This document shows, piece by piece, positions 54,610-64,000 of a stretch of 64,000 nt of DNA. The DNA lies in the NCBI GenBank assembly GCA_003868215.1, contig QWDQ01000040.1, positions 178,935 through 242,934 of the forward strand, written 5' to 3'. The notes under the pieces are model-generated. The model was not told the DNA's origin and did no database searches. It was given only the letters and a program-made list of their open reading frames with translations. A program made the translations under genes and the position numbers. The DNA is from Pseudophaeomoniella oleicola (Eukaryota; Ascomycota; Eurotiomycetes; Phaeomoniellales; Phaeomoniellaceae). Position 1 is the first letter of the stretch. Every line of letters starts with the position of its first letter.

Positions 54610-57477
54610 TCAAGCCCTCCACCCCTGCACAAAATCATGCAACCGATCAATAACGACCCCAAAGACGGCGTTCACCGAATCGCCAATGACTTGCTCCAGC
54701 AACCTCACGGCCTCATCCTCGCTGACTTCCAGATGGAACCTCTCCTTGACCTTGAGGACCGCCTTGTCCGGCTCGACCTTGATGTCCGGGATGTTGGCGT
54801 CGACCATCAAGGAGAAGAGGTTGAGGACGAGGCTGGAGGATTTGCGGAGCGTCGTGTACGCGGTGAAGCAGTATTGTTTGAACTGGAGGTATTGCGGGGA
54901 GTTGGTGCCGCCCATGCCCTCGACCATTTCTTTGCAGAGTTTCATCATCGGCGCGAAGGGTTTGGGGTCACGGCCGAGGATGAAGCCGAAGTCGATGTGG
55001 AAGAAGTGGCCAGAGGGTGCGAGTAGGAGGTTCTCGAGATGCCGGTCACCGACCCCAAGGAGGTAGGTGATGACACAGTAGCCAGCGCAAGATTTGATGT
55101 AGGTATCCATCGTTTCTTTGCGCACGCCGAGGGGCTCACGATCATCAGGGTTGTGGGCACGAAGGAAGGAGAGGATAGAGCCTTTGTACTTCGCCGAAGC
55201 TGCGCTGAGCGAGGTGCTGGGGATAAATTGGACTGCCCCAGCCAGTGGTGCTGTAGCAAGGATGGAGTAAGGAGTTAGCTTGAGGTCAAGGTTCTCTTTA
55301 CGAAGTAGTCGGTCCATGAGAGAGATGATCTGAATCACGAGCTGGTCCTGGCGAAGGTCATCGCCAGTTTTGAAGATAACTGGGTACTTCGTATTGGTAG
55401 AAGTGCGGAAGTTAATCAGTAGCGGAGATAATGACGATTTAAATACATTGGCTTCGGAAGGGTCAACGCCGGTGACGAGAACCTTGGGGTTCAGGGGTAA
55501 TGGAAGAGGTGGTGAAATGGTGAGAAGCTCATTTTTAGGATCAGCAAGATACTTCTTGAGACGCTCGATTTTGTGGGGTCTGTTCTCTCTTGCGAATCGG
55601 ATATCCTTGCTGATTTTTGACAATATTGTGATCAGTTCGCCTTGCCGGAGGAGAGTCTTCCGCATTTCAGGATGGTTCTGCTCTAGGGCAAGCATGAAAT
55701 CGTATTCAACCCTTGCGAAAAGCTTGCGATGCATAGCGCTTTCTGAACTTTGGTCGCTACATTCAACCATAAGGTACCAGTGAAAGAAGTTTCCCAGTGT
55801 AAAGTTGCTCGATGCTCGCTCCACCAAAAACCCTGCCAGGAAAGAGTCTTCTAAGCTGGCGTCCTCATCATCGGCTACTCTCTCGAACTTGAGGGCCTGG
55901 ACTAATTGGAGAAGATAGAGCAGAAGTTCGTCATCATCAGCTTTGCGTAAACGGTCAACCGCATAGGCCCTGACCACCGGGTTGTCGAAAGTAGGGCCCA
56001 GCAATTCAAGGGCATCGTCCACATCGATCTCAGCCCAACGGGGGATCAGCTCTACCGCCTGGCGTGCTTCTCCAGGATCGGACCAATTGGTGGACTTCAC
56101 AAACTTTGTGAGTGCCCTCTTATCCTTGCTCAAATGACGCCTGAACCGCCATACAAGATCCTTTTCTTCTCCATTCAATTCCTGTGTCGGACCGTACGAC
56201 ATGATTTCGTTCAGCTCATCGCGTAATTTAGCGTTGGGTTTTTGGTCTTGATCCATGATGCCATTTCGATTGCTACGGACAAGCCTCCTATGCTTAGTTT
56301 CGCAGGGGTTGTCCCTCTGGAACTGTTCCGGATCATAGATACGAATCACCCTACTATCGTCATCTTCTCCGATGCCATTCGGGCCCGCAATCCCAGGGCC
56401 AAAGCGAACCTCTGGAGGTGGAGGCTTGAGATCATTGTTCGAAGCTGACTGCGTATTCTGAAGCTGAAGCATCTTGGGCGGAGGATATTCGAGATCTGCG
56501 AAGACGACCGGAAAGTCGAACCTCGGAAAATCCACATAGAGGGTGAAATTCTCCTCCTCTTCTTCCTCGCTCTCCGAATCATCCTCTTCGGCTACATCGT
56601 GCGTCCCTCCGTTAACACCATCTGTGGCTCCAGTCTTGATGGCTGCAGCTTTCTTTTCTGACTTTGCGGCCTTCATTAACGCAGCTTTCTTTTTGATTGC
56701 AATTTCAGCTTCCTCCTTCTTCTTCTCGACCGCGCGAAAAACGAGTTGGTCCAACCAGTCTACTCGTGGTATCTCTCCCATCTCATGTTGTTTGAACAGC
56801 TTCTCAATGCGCTCTAGCTCAAGTTCCTCAGGCGTTGGTTCTGCCGCTGTATGCCCTCTACGCCTTCTCTTGGGTCTTGGAACAGATGGGGTAGTACTTG
56901 ATGATAGACCGTCCGCTTCTCGATTTCGATACAGCTTGCATTTCTGTCTACCCTTGGCCAAGGTCCCGTCCGAATCGAACAATGATACTGTCGTTCCCCC
57001 AAACGGTATCGCATGACCATGTGCGCCATCGCCACCGAAGGGTGAGAGGTCCCACACAGTGATAGCTAGCTGCGCACTTTGTGGTAGGTCTTTGATTGCT
57101 ATCGGCAGCTCCAACCATTCGTTCCAAGTTCTATTGTTTTTAAAAAACTTGTATGAGGTTTGCGTGTGCACTCCGAGCGGCTTCGAATCGGCCCATAGTT
57201 GAACCGTGACATAGAAATCGAAGTTTGCATCCTGAATGGAGCCAATGTATCGCAGCTTGGGATCTTTTAGAAGAACTGAGTATGGTATAGACCTGAGCTT
57301 CCCCTCGAGGGTGCCTCTAGATAGATGAACCTGTAAGCGATTGTCTCTGGCCCCCCGTCATAGTCTAGGGAAAGCACCCGCTTGATGATAGAAAAGGTAC
57401 AGAAGGAAATAGACGTACATCTTCACGTGGACAGGGAAGTCGAGCTGCCTAGAAGTCGCGAAACTATATGGCTCCAT
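54610..57477 (-). CDS. vps34: phosphatidylinositol 3-kinase Vps34
   Basis: Exon 1 is 57477-57419 (MEPYSFATSRQLDFPVHVK) and exon 2 is 57346-54610; the product is 931 residues. The donor is GTACGT. I chose the CAG acceptor ending at 57347 because it keeps phase and preserves the VKI start of the C2 domain. Another CAG 16 bases downstream would need a different donor. A C2 domain follows (ending near TIWDLSP-type sequence and GGTTVSLFD) with a fungal Glu/Lys-rich insert and an acidic run. The helical PIK domain is at about 370-560. The lipid kinase domain has GDDLRQDQLVIQII, the catalytic loop GVGDRHLENLLL near 787, the activation loop HIDFGFILGRDPKPF, and the C-terminal helix DFVQGWRA. It makes PI3P for endosomal sorting and autophagy. 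Confidence 0.95.
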
Positions 57478-57979
57478 TCGTAACTGATATGACACGCATG
57501 TCTTCTGGTCTCCTACTCAAGGTTGCGCTGCGGGAAAGTTAGGACGAAGGATGATAGGTTCCATAGACGTGTGGCTTTTGCCAGTTAGAATTCCAAGTAG
57601 TACTAAGGTAGTCAGATAAATCGATGTGGCATTGCGGATTGAACCAGCTACAGCAAGAAAAGACAAATCGAAGCTCATCGCCCACTTGTGACGTTGATAG
57701 GGTTCATCTCTAAAGGCTTAGGCAGTTCGGGCCCTTCTTATCTCCAAGTTTCGGTTAAAGATTAGCTCCCGGCGATCGATCCACATACTACAGTAACGGT
57801 AAAGAGTCGAATCATTCGCAACCCACGCGCTTCAACGCGTCAACCCGCGAGACCAATCTCATGATCGCAACTTGTCGGGCAAAGCGTCACCTGCGATAGA
57901 AACAATCAACGTGCATGCGATCAACTGACATCAATGCGAGGTAGATAACTTCCTCCATAGGTGTTGTCGCCAAAGTACA
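57478..57979. other. divergent promoter region VPS34 / NSE4
   Basis: About 500 bases between opposite start codons, likely shared promoter space. No gene is seen. Confidence 0.6.
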
Positions 57980-59298
57980 ATGGCACGCCTAAGGGCACCG
58001 TCATCATCGCCTGTTCGAAGCGATGGCGATGAGTCTGTCGCTGCCGTGTCACCTGATCCCGTCCCTACTCCTGGAACTTCTCAGACATCCGACAAAGAAA
58101 ACCGAGGCCAGAGATCGCGCGAGCTTTCCAGGGGGGAGAAACGGAAATCAAGCGACAGGAGTGTAGCGGATGCAACGTTATCTGAGTCTTCGACTTCCGC
58201 ATCTGCGAAACGACGGAGGGTAGGTCCACACAGCCAGGCCATACATCAACGTGAGCTAGAAGCGCGGAGGGACAAGAATTACTATGACCCAGATCAGGAC
58301 CAAGACGAAAGGCGCGCAGTTCGAAAGGGCATAAGAGAATTGGCCAAGGAACTCAACGGTATGGAAACAGTGGTGCGCTTTTGTGGTTCCAAATGCATGT
58401 CTGACAAGTTTCGACCTTAGACTCACGAGCGGAATTCTTGCAGGCCAGTTCGACTGGTCTGTATAATACTTTGACAGAAGCCGACAAGTACTTCAAAAGT
58501 GTCAAGCAAACCTCAGATGCTACGATTGATTCAAGATTACTTGTGTCAACGGCCGATCTATCATACAAGAAAACGACTCAGCTTGCCCTTGGAGATGCAG
58601 CAACAGGGATTGACATAGATGACTTCGTCTCCCGCTGCATCTCATACATGCGGCGAGGACCGGAAGATGACGGAGGACAGTCCCAGCCGCCAGGAAGTCA
58701 AATGCATCGTCGGCGGCAAACTCAGAGAGATCCCGATTCAGATGTTGAAGATGAAGAAGATGCCGAGGAATTAGCATACAACTGGTCATACCTCGGTGCC
58801 ACCGCTTGTTTTCCGTACAATTCAAGACCTTGTCTCTCAGGCTTTCTGCTCGGTCCTCTTTCTTTACAAAAGCGGGCACGAGTCCAGTCTCAGCGACGAG
58901 CTCGTCAGCCTCGCGCAACCCTCGCAGATGCCACCAGACCCACAGAACTTACGTCCGAAGACATAGCTGCTACGCATGAAACTGCCAATCTGACCCAGAT
59001 ATGTGATGGCATTGCAAAACTCCTGCGGAAGGTGCAAGTGGATGGACAAGAGAGAGTTGAAGAGGAAGCTGATGGTGACATGGATAATGATGCGATCCAG
59101 CAAATAATGCAAAGGCACGGCGTGAGCGATGACGGAGGCGTGCCATTGATGCATTTCTGTATCAACCCCCACTCATTCGGGCAAACGGTAGAAAATCTCT
59201 TCTATGTCAGCTTCCTGATCAAGGAGGGCGTGGCGGGTCTAAACGTTGATTCCAGAGGATTTCCAACTTTGCGTATGTCATCCCATGTCCCATGTTCC

Positions 59299-59334
<36 letters not shown>

Positions 59335-59599
59335 ATATCTACAGACTGACAACCCCCCTCCCACAGATCCCCACGAACCAACCCCTCCGCAAGAAGCCCA
59401 AGCAAAAGGCATAACGAAAAACCAAGCCGTCTTCGCCCTCGACTTCGAGACCTGGGAAGACTTGATCCGCGCTTTCAACGTGACGGAATCGCTCATCCCA
59501 CATCGGGACGAAGAAGAATATGACGATGGGACGATAGCTACGACGATGACGACAGCGGCGGCGGCGGCTGGTGCAGACGTAAATGGCGCGTGGGTTTGA
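57980..59599 (+). CDS. nse4: Smc5-Smc6 complex kleisin subunit Nse4
   Basis: Exons are 57980-58358, 58421-59272 and 59367-59599, for 487 residues. The donors are GTATGG and GTATGT; the acceptors are TAG and CAG. The N-terminus is a disordered, basic, Ser-rich region with a nuclear-localisation-like KRRR. The Nse4/EID family core starts around RRAVRKGIRELAKELNDSRAEFL (across the first splice), with TGLYNTLTEADKYFKSV. The C-terminal winged-helix region comes at the end (LMHFCINPHSFGQTVENLFYVSFLIKEG, then GITKNQAVFALDFETWEDLI). As kleisin it bridges the Smc5 and Smc6 heads and binds Nse1 and Nse3, acting in recombinational repair. The second intron contains a CT microsatellite in front of its acceptor. 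Confidence 0.95.
59303..59329 (+). repeat. (TC)n microsatellite inside NSE4 intron 2
   Basis: About 13 TC units within the 94-base intron, upstream of the acceptor. Confidence 0.97.
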
Positions 59600-60202
59600 T
59601 GATTGTGCTGGGATTTTGAAAGTGATGCCGGAGAAGGAAGGGGAGGTGTGTGATTGATAAATCTCTATCTATCTAGGTACATACATACGTATGTACTTTG
59701 GATTCATACTTGCCTCCATTCCCCTTTTTCGAGCGGTAGCAGCAATAGCAAGGTGTCTTAGGTTCTTTTTATGTATCTTCCAAGAACATATTGACACTTT
59801 TACACCCAAAACACACCACCAACATAGGTATATTTCCCAAAATCCCTAGTCTTGAAGAGTGAGTGGGGGATTGTTCATATAGCAATTCCAAGTTTATGTA
59901 TGTATGAATTCAGATATGTACTTTTTTCGTAACGTAGTAGCTAGTTATAAACAGCAAGAAGGATATGTACCTAGGTATATGCAAAAGTACAGATATATGT
60001 ATGTACGCGAATGAGAAAAAGGGCTGGTTTTTGTTTTGTTGGGTCTCGCCCAAACTGTCAATATCATCATCATCTTCTCTTTTTTTTTGTTAGTCCAAAC
60101 AATATTCCTTTCTGTTTTTTGGTGGGATGGAGAGGGAAGGGGGTGGGTGTGCAATTGCTTTTTTTTCTTCAAAGTCATTTCAGATTTCGTAAGGAAGAAT
60201 AT
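59600..60202. other. convergent 3' intergenic region
   Basis: The 3' flanks of the NSE4 and esterase genes. One TACCTAGGTA palindrome lies at 59968-59977, with several T-rich runs. No gene is seen. Confidence 0.6.
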
Positions 60203-62009
60203 CTAGCGTCCGAATTGGTCGCCGAGGTGGTTGATGATGTATCGGATTGGGGCAGCGCGATAGTTGTCGGGGGTAGGGTAGGCGAGGTCGGTTGTGTTGG
60301 CGTTGAAGGTCAGGAGTTGTGGGTTTGAGAGGGAGTATAAGGGCCAAGGGTGGGGGCCGACTGTGAGGGAAGAGTGTTGAGTTAGCAAAAGAAAGGAAGA
60401 AGGTGATAAGGAGGCATGTATACAGACGGTGCCACCGAATGGTATGTTAGGTAGAGATCTGGGAAGGAGTCTTACCTGGGGCACTGTTCGGGTCACCATC
60501 GACAATGAAGTTGACCCAAAACCTCGACATGTAATTCGCTATTTGCCGATAACTGTCCGGCTCACCTTGGAACGGGGATTCGGCATATCCCAGACCAAGA
60601 AGGTTGTAGAACACGAACGCAACCTCGGTATAATGGGTGGCTCCGATCGCTGGTGAAGTACCGGCGGCAACAACATTGAACAAATAGGACCAACTGCTAA
60701 CATTGTAGCGAGTCCAGGTCTCGGAACACAGACGACGAGCCGAGTGCCACGTAAGATCACCGACGAAAGCAGATTCTCGTTTGTACTGAAGACCGAGATC
60801 TGCTGAGGGTCGACCTTGCAGGGTCGGTGGTATGCCTAACTCGGGGATGTCGGGATACAATCTCGCGATCTCGAGCGCAGTCGCATTGTCAGCGCCCCGA
60901 CTCTCAATGTCGGCCAGGAATTGCGCGGTTGTCTGAATACCTCTCACGGTGAGAGCAGTACCTTCATCGTGGTTCTGACCATGCAAGAAAGGCACCTTGA
61001 TGAAGTTGCCTGCGAGCATTGCCTCGCGTGCGTTGCTTTGAATGAATACACCATCAACCTCCATACCCAAAGACGGAACTGCGGTCGATAGATTACCGTT
61101 GAAGAGCGAAACGAGTGTGGCGGTGGGGACCGCACGGAGACAGGCAAGAGTGTCATTGGCTGTACTGCAGCCAGCCGCACTGGTAATCATGTCGTAGTAT
61201 ACATCCCATTGAGCCGGAGTATGATAATGAAATGGATTGATGGGACCAGCACTTTCTGCGATGGCACCTCGGAAAAGACCTTGATCACGGCCGCCAAAAG
61301 ATATCATGTGAGCTCCAACACTTTCACCTCCAGCACTTTCACCCCAGATGGTCACTTTCGAAGGATCTCCGCCGAAAGCGGCGATGTTTTCTTGAAGCCA
61401 GCGAAGCGCCAAGTGTTGATCTTTGTATCCTAGATTACCTACCTTTGCGTCCACGATGGTCGATCCGTACATGAACCCAAGCAGCTGCAAGCGATAGTTG
61501 ATGTTCACTCCGATCATCGGTTTACCAGCAGCGACAGATTGCTCAACGATGAAGGACATGTTGTAGTTTGGGTCCCGATTTGAGCCCGAGGTATGGCCAC
61601 CACCATATATCCAGACACCGACGGGTAACATGGCGCCTGGCTCAGTACCGGCTGGTCGTACGACATTGAGGTTCAGACAATCCTCAGAGTATTCGTCAGG
61701 AGGCAAGGTGGTATTGCCGCCGCCGAGATTGTAGCATGCGAAGCCGAATTCGGTGGCGCTGACGCTCCCATTCCATGAGCTGTTGAGAGACACTGGATTG
61801 TTGAGACGGAGATTTCCCACTGGAGGTTGAGCGAATGGAATGCCCAGGAAGAAGTCTTGATCATACTGGGCATTGTAGACACCGGTGAACGTTCCGTTCC
61901 TGACAGTGGCTGTTGGTGCAGCAGCTTGTCTGCCTTGCAATGGGCCCGCCGACACCAGACTTTGGAGAATGCTGGTGAACAGGCCAACCTTGAGAGTAGA
62001 CGAGATCAT
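60203..62009 (-). CDS. secreted type-B carboxylesterase/lipase
   Basis: Exons are 62009-60476 and 60360-60203, with a 115-base intron (GTAAGA..CAG), 563 residues. The true start is ATG 62009 (MISSTLKVGLFTSIL), as the upstream in-frame codon is GTG. Residues 1-21 form a signal peptide ending near SLVSAG. The type-B fold shows the N-terminal FLGIPFAQPPVGNLRL, the oxyanion-hole GVWIYGGGHTSGS, nucleophile Ser in WGESAGGESV, the acid Glu in NHDEGTAL, and catalytic His in GATHYTEVAFVF. EDCLNLNV is the family signature near residue 109. There are many N-glycosylation sequons. It probably hydrolyses esters outside the cell; substrate cannot be told from sequence. Confidence 0.93.
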
Positions 62010-63528
62010 GGTGACTTTCACCTTTGCTGCAAGGTTTATTATACCTAAAGCGCTTGGTTCAGTCTTTGAGTGTCAAGGGCCGAAGGACGAGAATGCTTGA
62101 CAGTCGTCCACAGACTTACACTCTGTCGCAACAGCATGGAGGACGTACATCGTAAGCTTTTATATAAGAACGAAACGAAACGAAACGCCCTGACGATCAC
62201 AACGAACAAAGTTCGGGAAGAAGCAAGGTTCAACCGGAATGTAGCCACCGAATGATCATGCTACGGAGTAATTGTTCTCGTCTGGGAGACAGCCGAAATT
62301 GAATGAGTCGATCGTGTTTCATTTTGTAGATAGTACGCGTACACGACGACGCTAAAAGACCTTGGTATCTTGACGGATACCACATACTAATCGATAATGC
62401 GCATGGGTTGAGCTGGGTCGTGCGGAGAGGGCGGGCGGGGGAAAGAGGTAGAGTCGTCCTATCTCCTGTCTCCTGCCGAGCTGCTCGTCGAGGTCGTCTG
62501 GGTCTTGTCTCCTCCTGTCTCCTCTTGTCCTGGGTCTTGTCTCCTGGCGCCAGTACCTGAAAATAGTGGAACTGTGATCGGAGATAAGATGAGAATGATA
62601 TGATATGATGTGATCGTGCAGAGTAAGGTACCATCGAACGTAACTCGCACCATGTTTCATACATACAACGTCGTACAACTAAAGGTGCACGGCTCGAGTC
62701 GAACCGTTTCTAGTTGGACGACGTTGTAGATACTCTACCACGTAGTATGTATGGTAGGAGAGTTTGACTGGTTGACCTGTGAATCTGATCCGAATCGTAA
62801 ATCATCCGCGGCTGCCGGAGTAACTTGACCGTGTGAGACCGTCTGAGACCGTTGCGACCCGTTGACTGTTGTGACCGTTATCACGTCACTCACTGACACC
62901 ACAAATCAACTACGAACAATCAGCAACCAACTTCAATCAACATCACCACCAATCCCAATCCCCATACCAATGCTTGACTCGAGATGATCAATATTGCTCA
63001 CTCTCACCACCTTCACTGTCTACCTAAGATTTCGTACCTGAACATCGTTTCCAGTCCTCAACGTACTAATGGTTACTCTATCTTGTTGACGAAAAAGCCA
63101 ATCAAGTCACGAGCATACGTAGTAACCCCTGGTATATGCGTCTCGAGTCATGACCGCAAAAGTTGACCGGCACTGTCTGAGGAGATCGCACCCAAGATGA
63201 GGTCTAGACCGTCTCGCTGTGTCCGCAGAAACTTCGGGGTTGGTAACATGGACAGGGGTGAGAGTTACCCCTGCTGACGTACTCATCCTTTGCTGTTCAA
63301 CCGGCAACATGCGGTATGAGGCTCAAAGCAGCGAGATAGGTACGCTACAAATTTGTGAGATCTTGATCTCAGTTTCGGGCAAATTGCGATGCAACATCTA
63401 GTTACATTATCTTGCAGTCCTTCTCCGTAGCATGTTCTCTCTGACGGTGTCACAAACATCCTGTGTGCACATGACTTTTTTTTCCCTCTTCATTCCATAC
63501 TTTCACCGGACTTCCTTTGCATCAGAAG
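62010..63528. other. intergenic upstream of the esterase
   Basis: The esterase 5' flank. It contains one TACGGAGTA at 62262-62270 and a CT/CTCCTG-rich stretch near 62460-62550. Frames here are short and overlapping. No gene is seen. Confidence 0.5.
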
Positions 63529-63858
63529 ATGAACCAGACAAGTTCAATACCTTTGAGATTCCACATATCTACGCATCTAAGGAGAAACCTATCAACGACA
63601 TTCTCTGATTCCTCACCAAAGACGTGTTTTCCCCCACAGACGAATTCGAGCTTAATCATGACCGATGCGCTCGAGATCGACTGGTTGGACTACAGCAGCC
63701 CGGCACAGCTCGGACTCCTCCTCAACAACGCCACGTGGAATGTGTCAACCCATATGGATATCACGGCCGGAGTCGTAGACAGCATGGCAGGTTACATGCG
63801 CCAAAGCGGTCTTGAAGTCTTCCGTGAACCCTGCCACAAAACGAGCGTGGTACAATGA
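63529..63858 (+). CDS. small ORF at contig end, hypothetical
   Basis: ATG 63529 gives 109 residues and an in-frame ATG at 63658 gives 66 (MTDALEIDWLDYSSPAQ). The downstream start has a cleaner context. The sequence from 63658 is acidic with an amphipathic N-terminus and looks protein-like. It may be the first exon of a gene whose remainder is lost beyond the poly-C end. No family is recognised. Confidence 0.3.
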   Translation: MNQTSSIPLRFHISTHLRRNLSTTFSDSSPKTCFPPQTNSSLIMTDALEIDWLDYSSPAQLGLLLNNATWNVSTHMDITAGVVDSMAGYMRQSGLEVFREPCHKTSVVQ

Positions 63859-63898
63859 TATCTGTATCCGAGGCCGATGGGCCAGGATCCCCGGCAAC

Positions 63899-63924
63899 CC
63901 CCCCCCCCCCCCCCCCCCCCCCGC

Positions 63925-64000
<76 letters not shown>
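63899..64000. other. poly-C run at the window end (probable assembly artefact)
   Basis: About 100 bases of C with a single GCT interruption near 63923. Homopolymers of this length and base are not expected in a fungal chromosome. They are typical of no-signal base calls in two-colour sequencing (poly-G on the other strand) carried into a contig end. It is unlike a telomere. Confidence 0.85.

Noticed and set aside
11655-62009. A secondary-metabolite, CRISPR or mobile-element system
   Set aside because: No synthases, transposases, reverse transcriptases, terminal repeats or regularly spaced direct repeats were seen; the genes are mostly core eukaryotic functions.
63899-64000. Telomere
   Set aside because: Fungal telomeres are TTAGGG-like repeats; this is a C homopolymer.

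Overview
The window is nuclear DNA of a filamentous ascomycete (Pezizomycotina; a Eurotiomycetes-like affinity is a guess). The evidence is genes split by short introns (about 30-100 bases, GTNNGN donors, YAG acceptors), several with very small first exons, and a gene set typical of moulds: STE3-type pheromone receptor, Cdc11/AspA-type septin, PkaC2-like kinase, GRAM-TBC RabGAP, and two DEP-DH-PH-CNH Rho1 exchange factors. I assembled exon-intron models for twenty protein genes by reading splice sites and checking that phase and total length close on the stop codon. One (Erf4) still lacks its 5' exon.

Layout. 1-3.3 kb: the 3' end of a tRNA cut by the window edge, then a gene-poor stretch with reading-frame fragments that look like a broken gene. 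3.3-8.4 kb: a DUF3445/HODM-like haem-domain protein and a BOR1-type anion exchanger, both on the minus strand. 8.9-10.8 kb: MTG1 and ISY1, convergent with stops 24 bases apart. 11.7-21.3 kb: a Tus1-like RhoGEF and a Gyp2/Mdr1-type RabGAP. 22.4-24.4 kb: a Hal4/Sat4-type kinase, followed by 4.1 kb without coding evidence. 28.5-31.9 kb: a Cdc11-type septin divergent from an HSV2-type PROPPIN. 33.4-43.3 kb: Rom2-like RhoGEF, V-ATPase subunit c, PKA catalytic subunit, STE3-type receptor. 44.8-48.8 kb: an uncharacterised membrane/coiled-coil protein and an Erf4-domain protein. 51-62 kb: mitochondrial SSB, tRNA t6A dehydratase (Tcd), VPS34, Nse4 and a secreted carboxylesterase. The last ~100 bases are almost pure C and look like an assembly or sequencing artefact at a contig end.

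How the genes relate. There is no operon or biosynthetic cluster. Several genes do serve polarity, membrane traffic and signalling (two Rho1 GEFs, septin, RabGAP, PROPPIN, VPS34, Ras palmitoyltransferase subunit, PKA, pheromone receptor, V-ATPase), but most of these are core genes and the grouping may be chance. I found no convincing novel defence, mobile or secondary-metabolite system. The most nearly undescribed items are the membrane/coiled-coil protein at 44.8-46.3 kb, the possible gene remnants at the left end, the long non-coding stretch upstream of the Hal4-like kinase, and recurring short palindromic motifs between genes.
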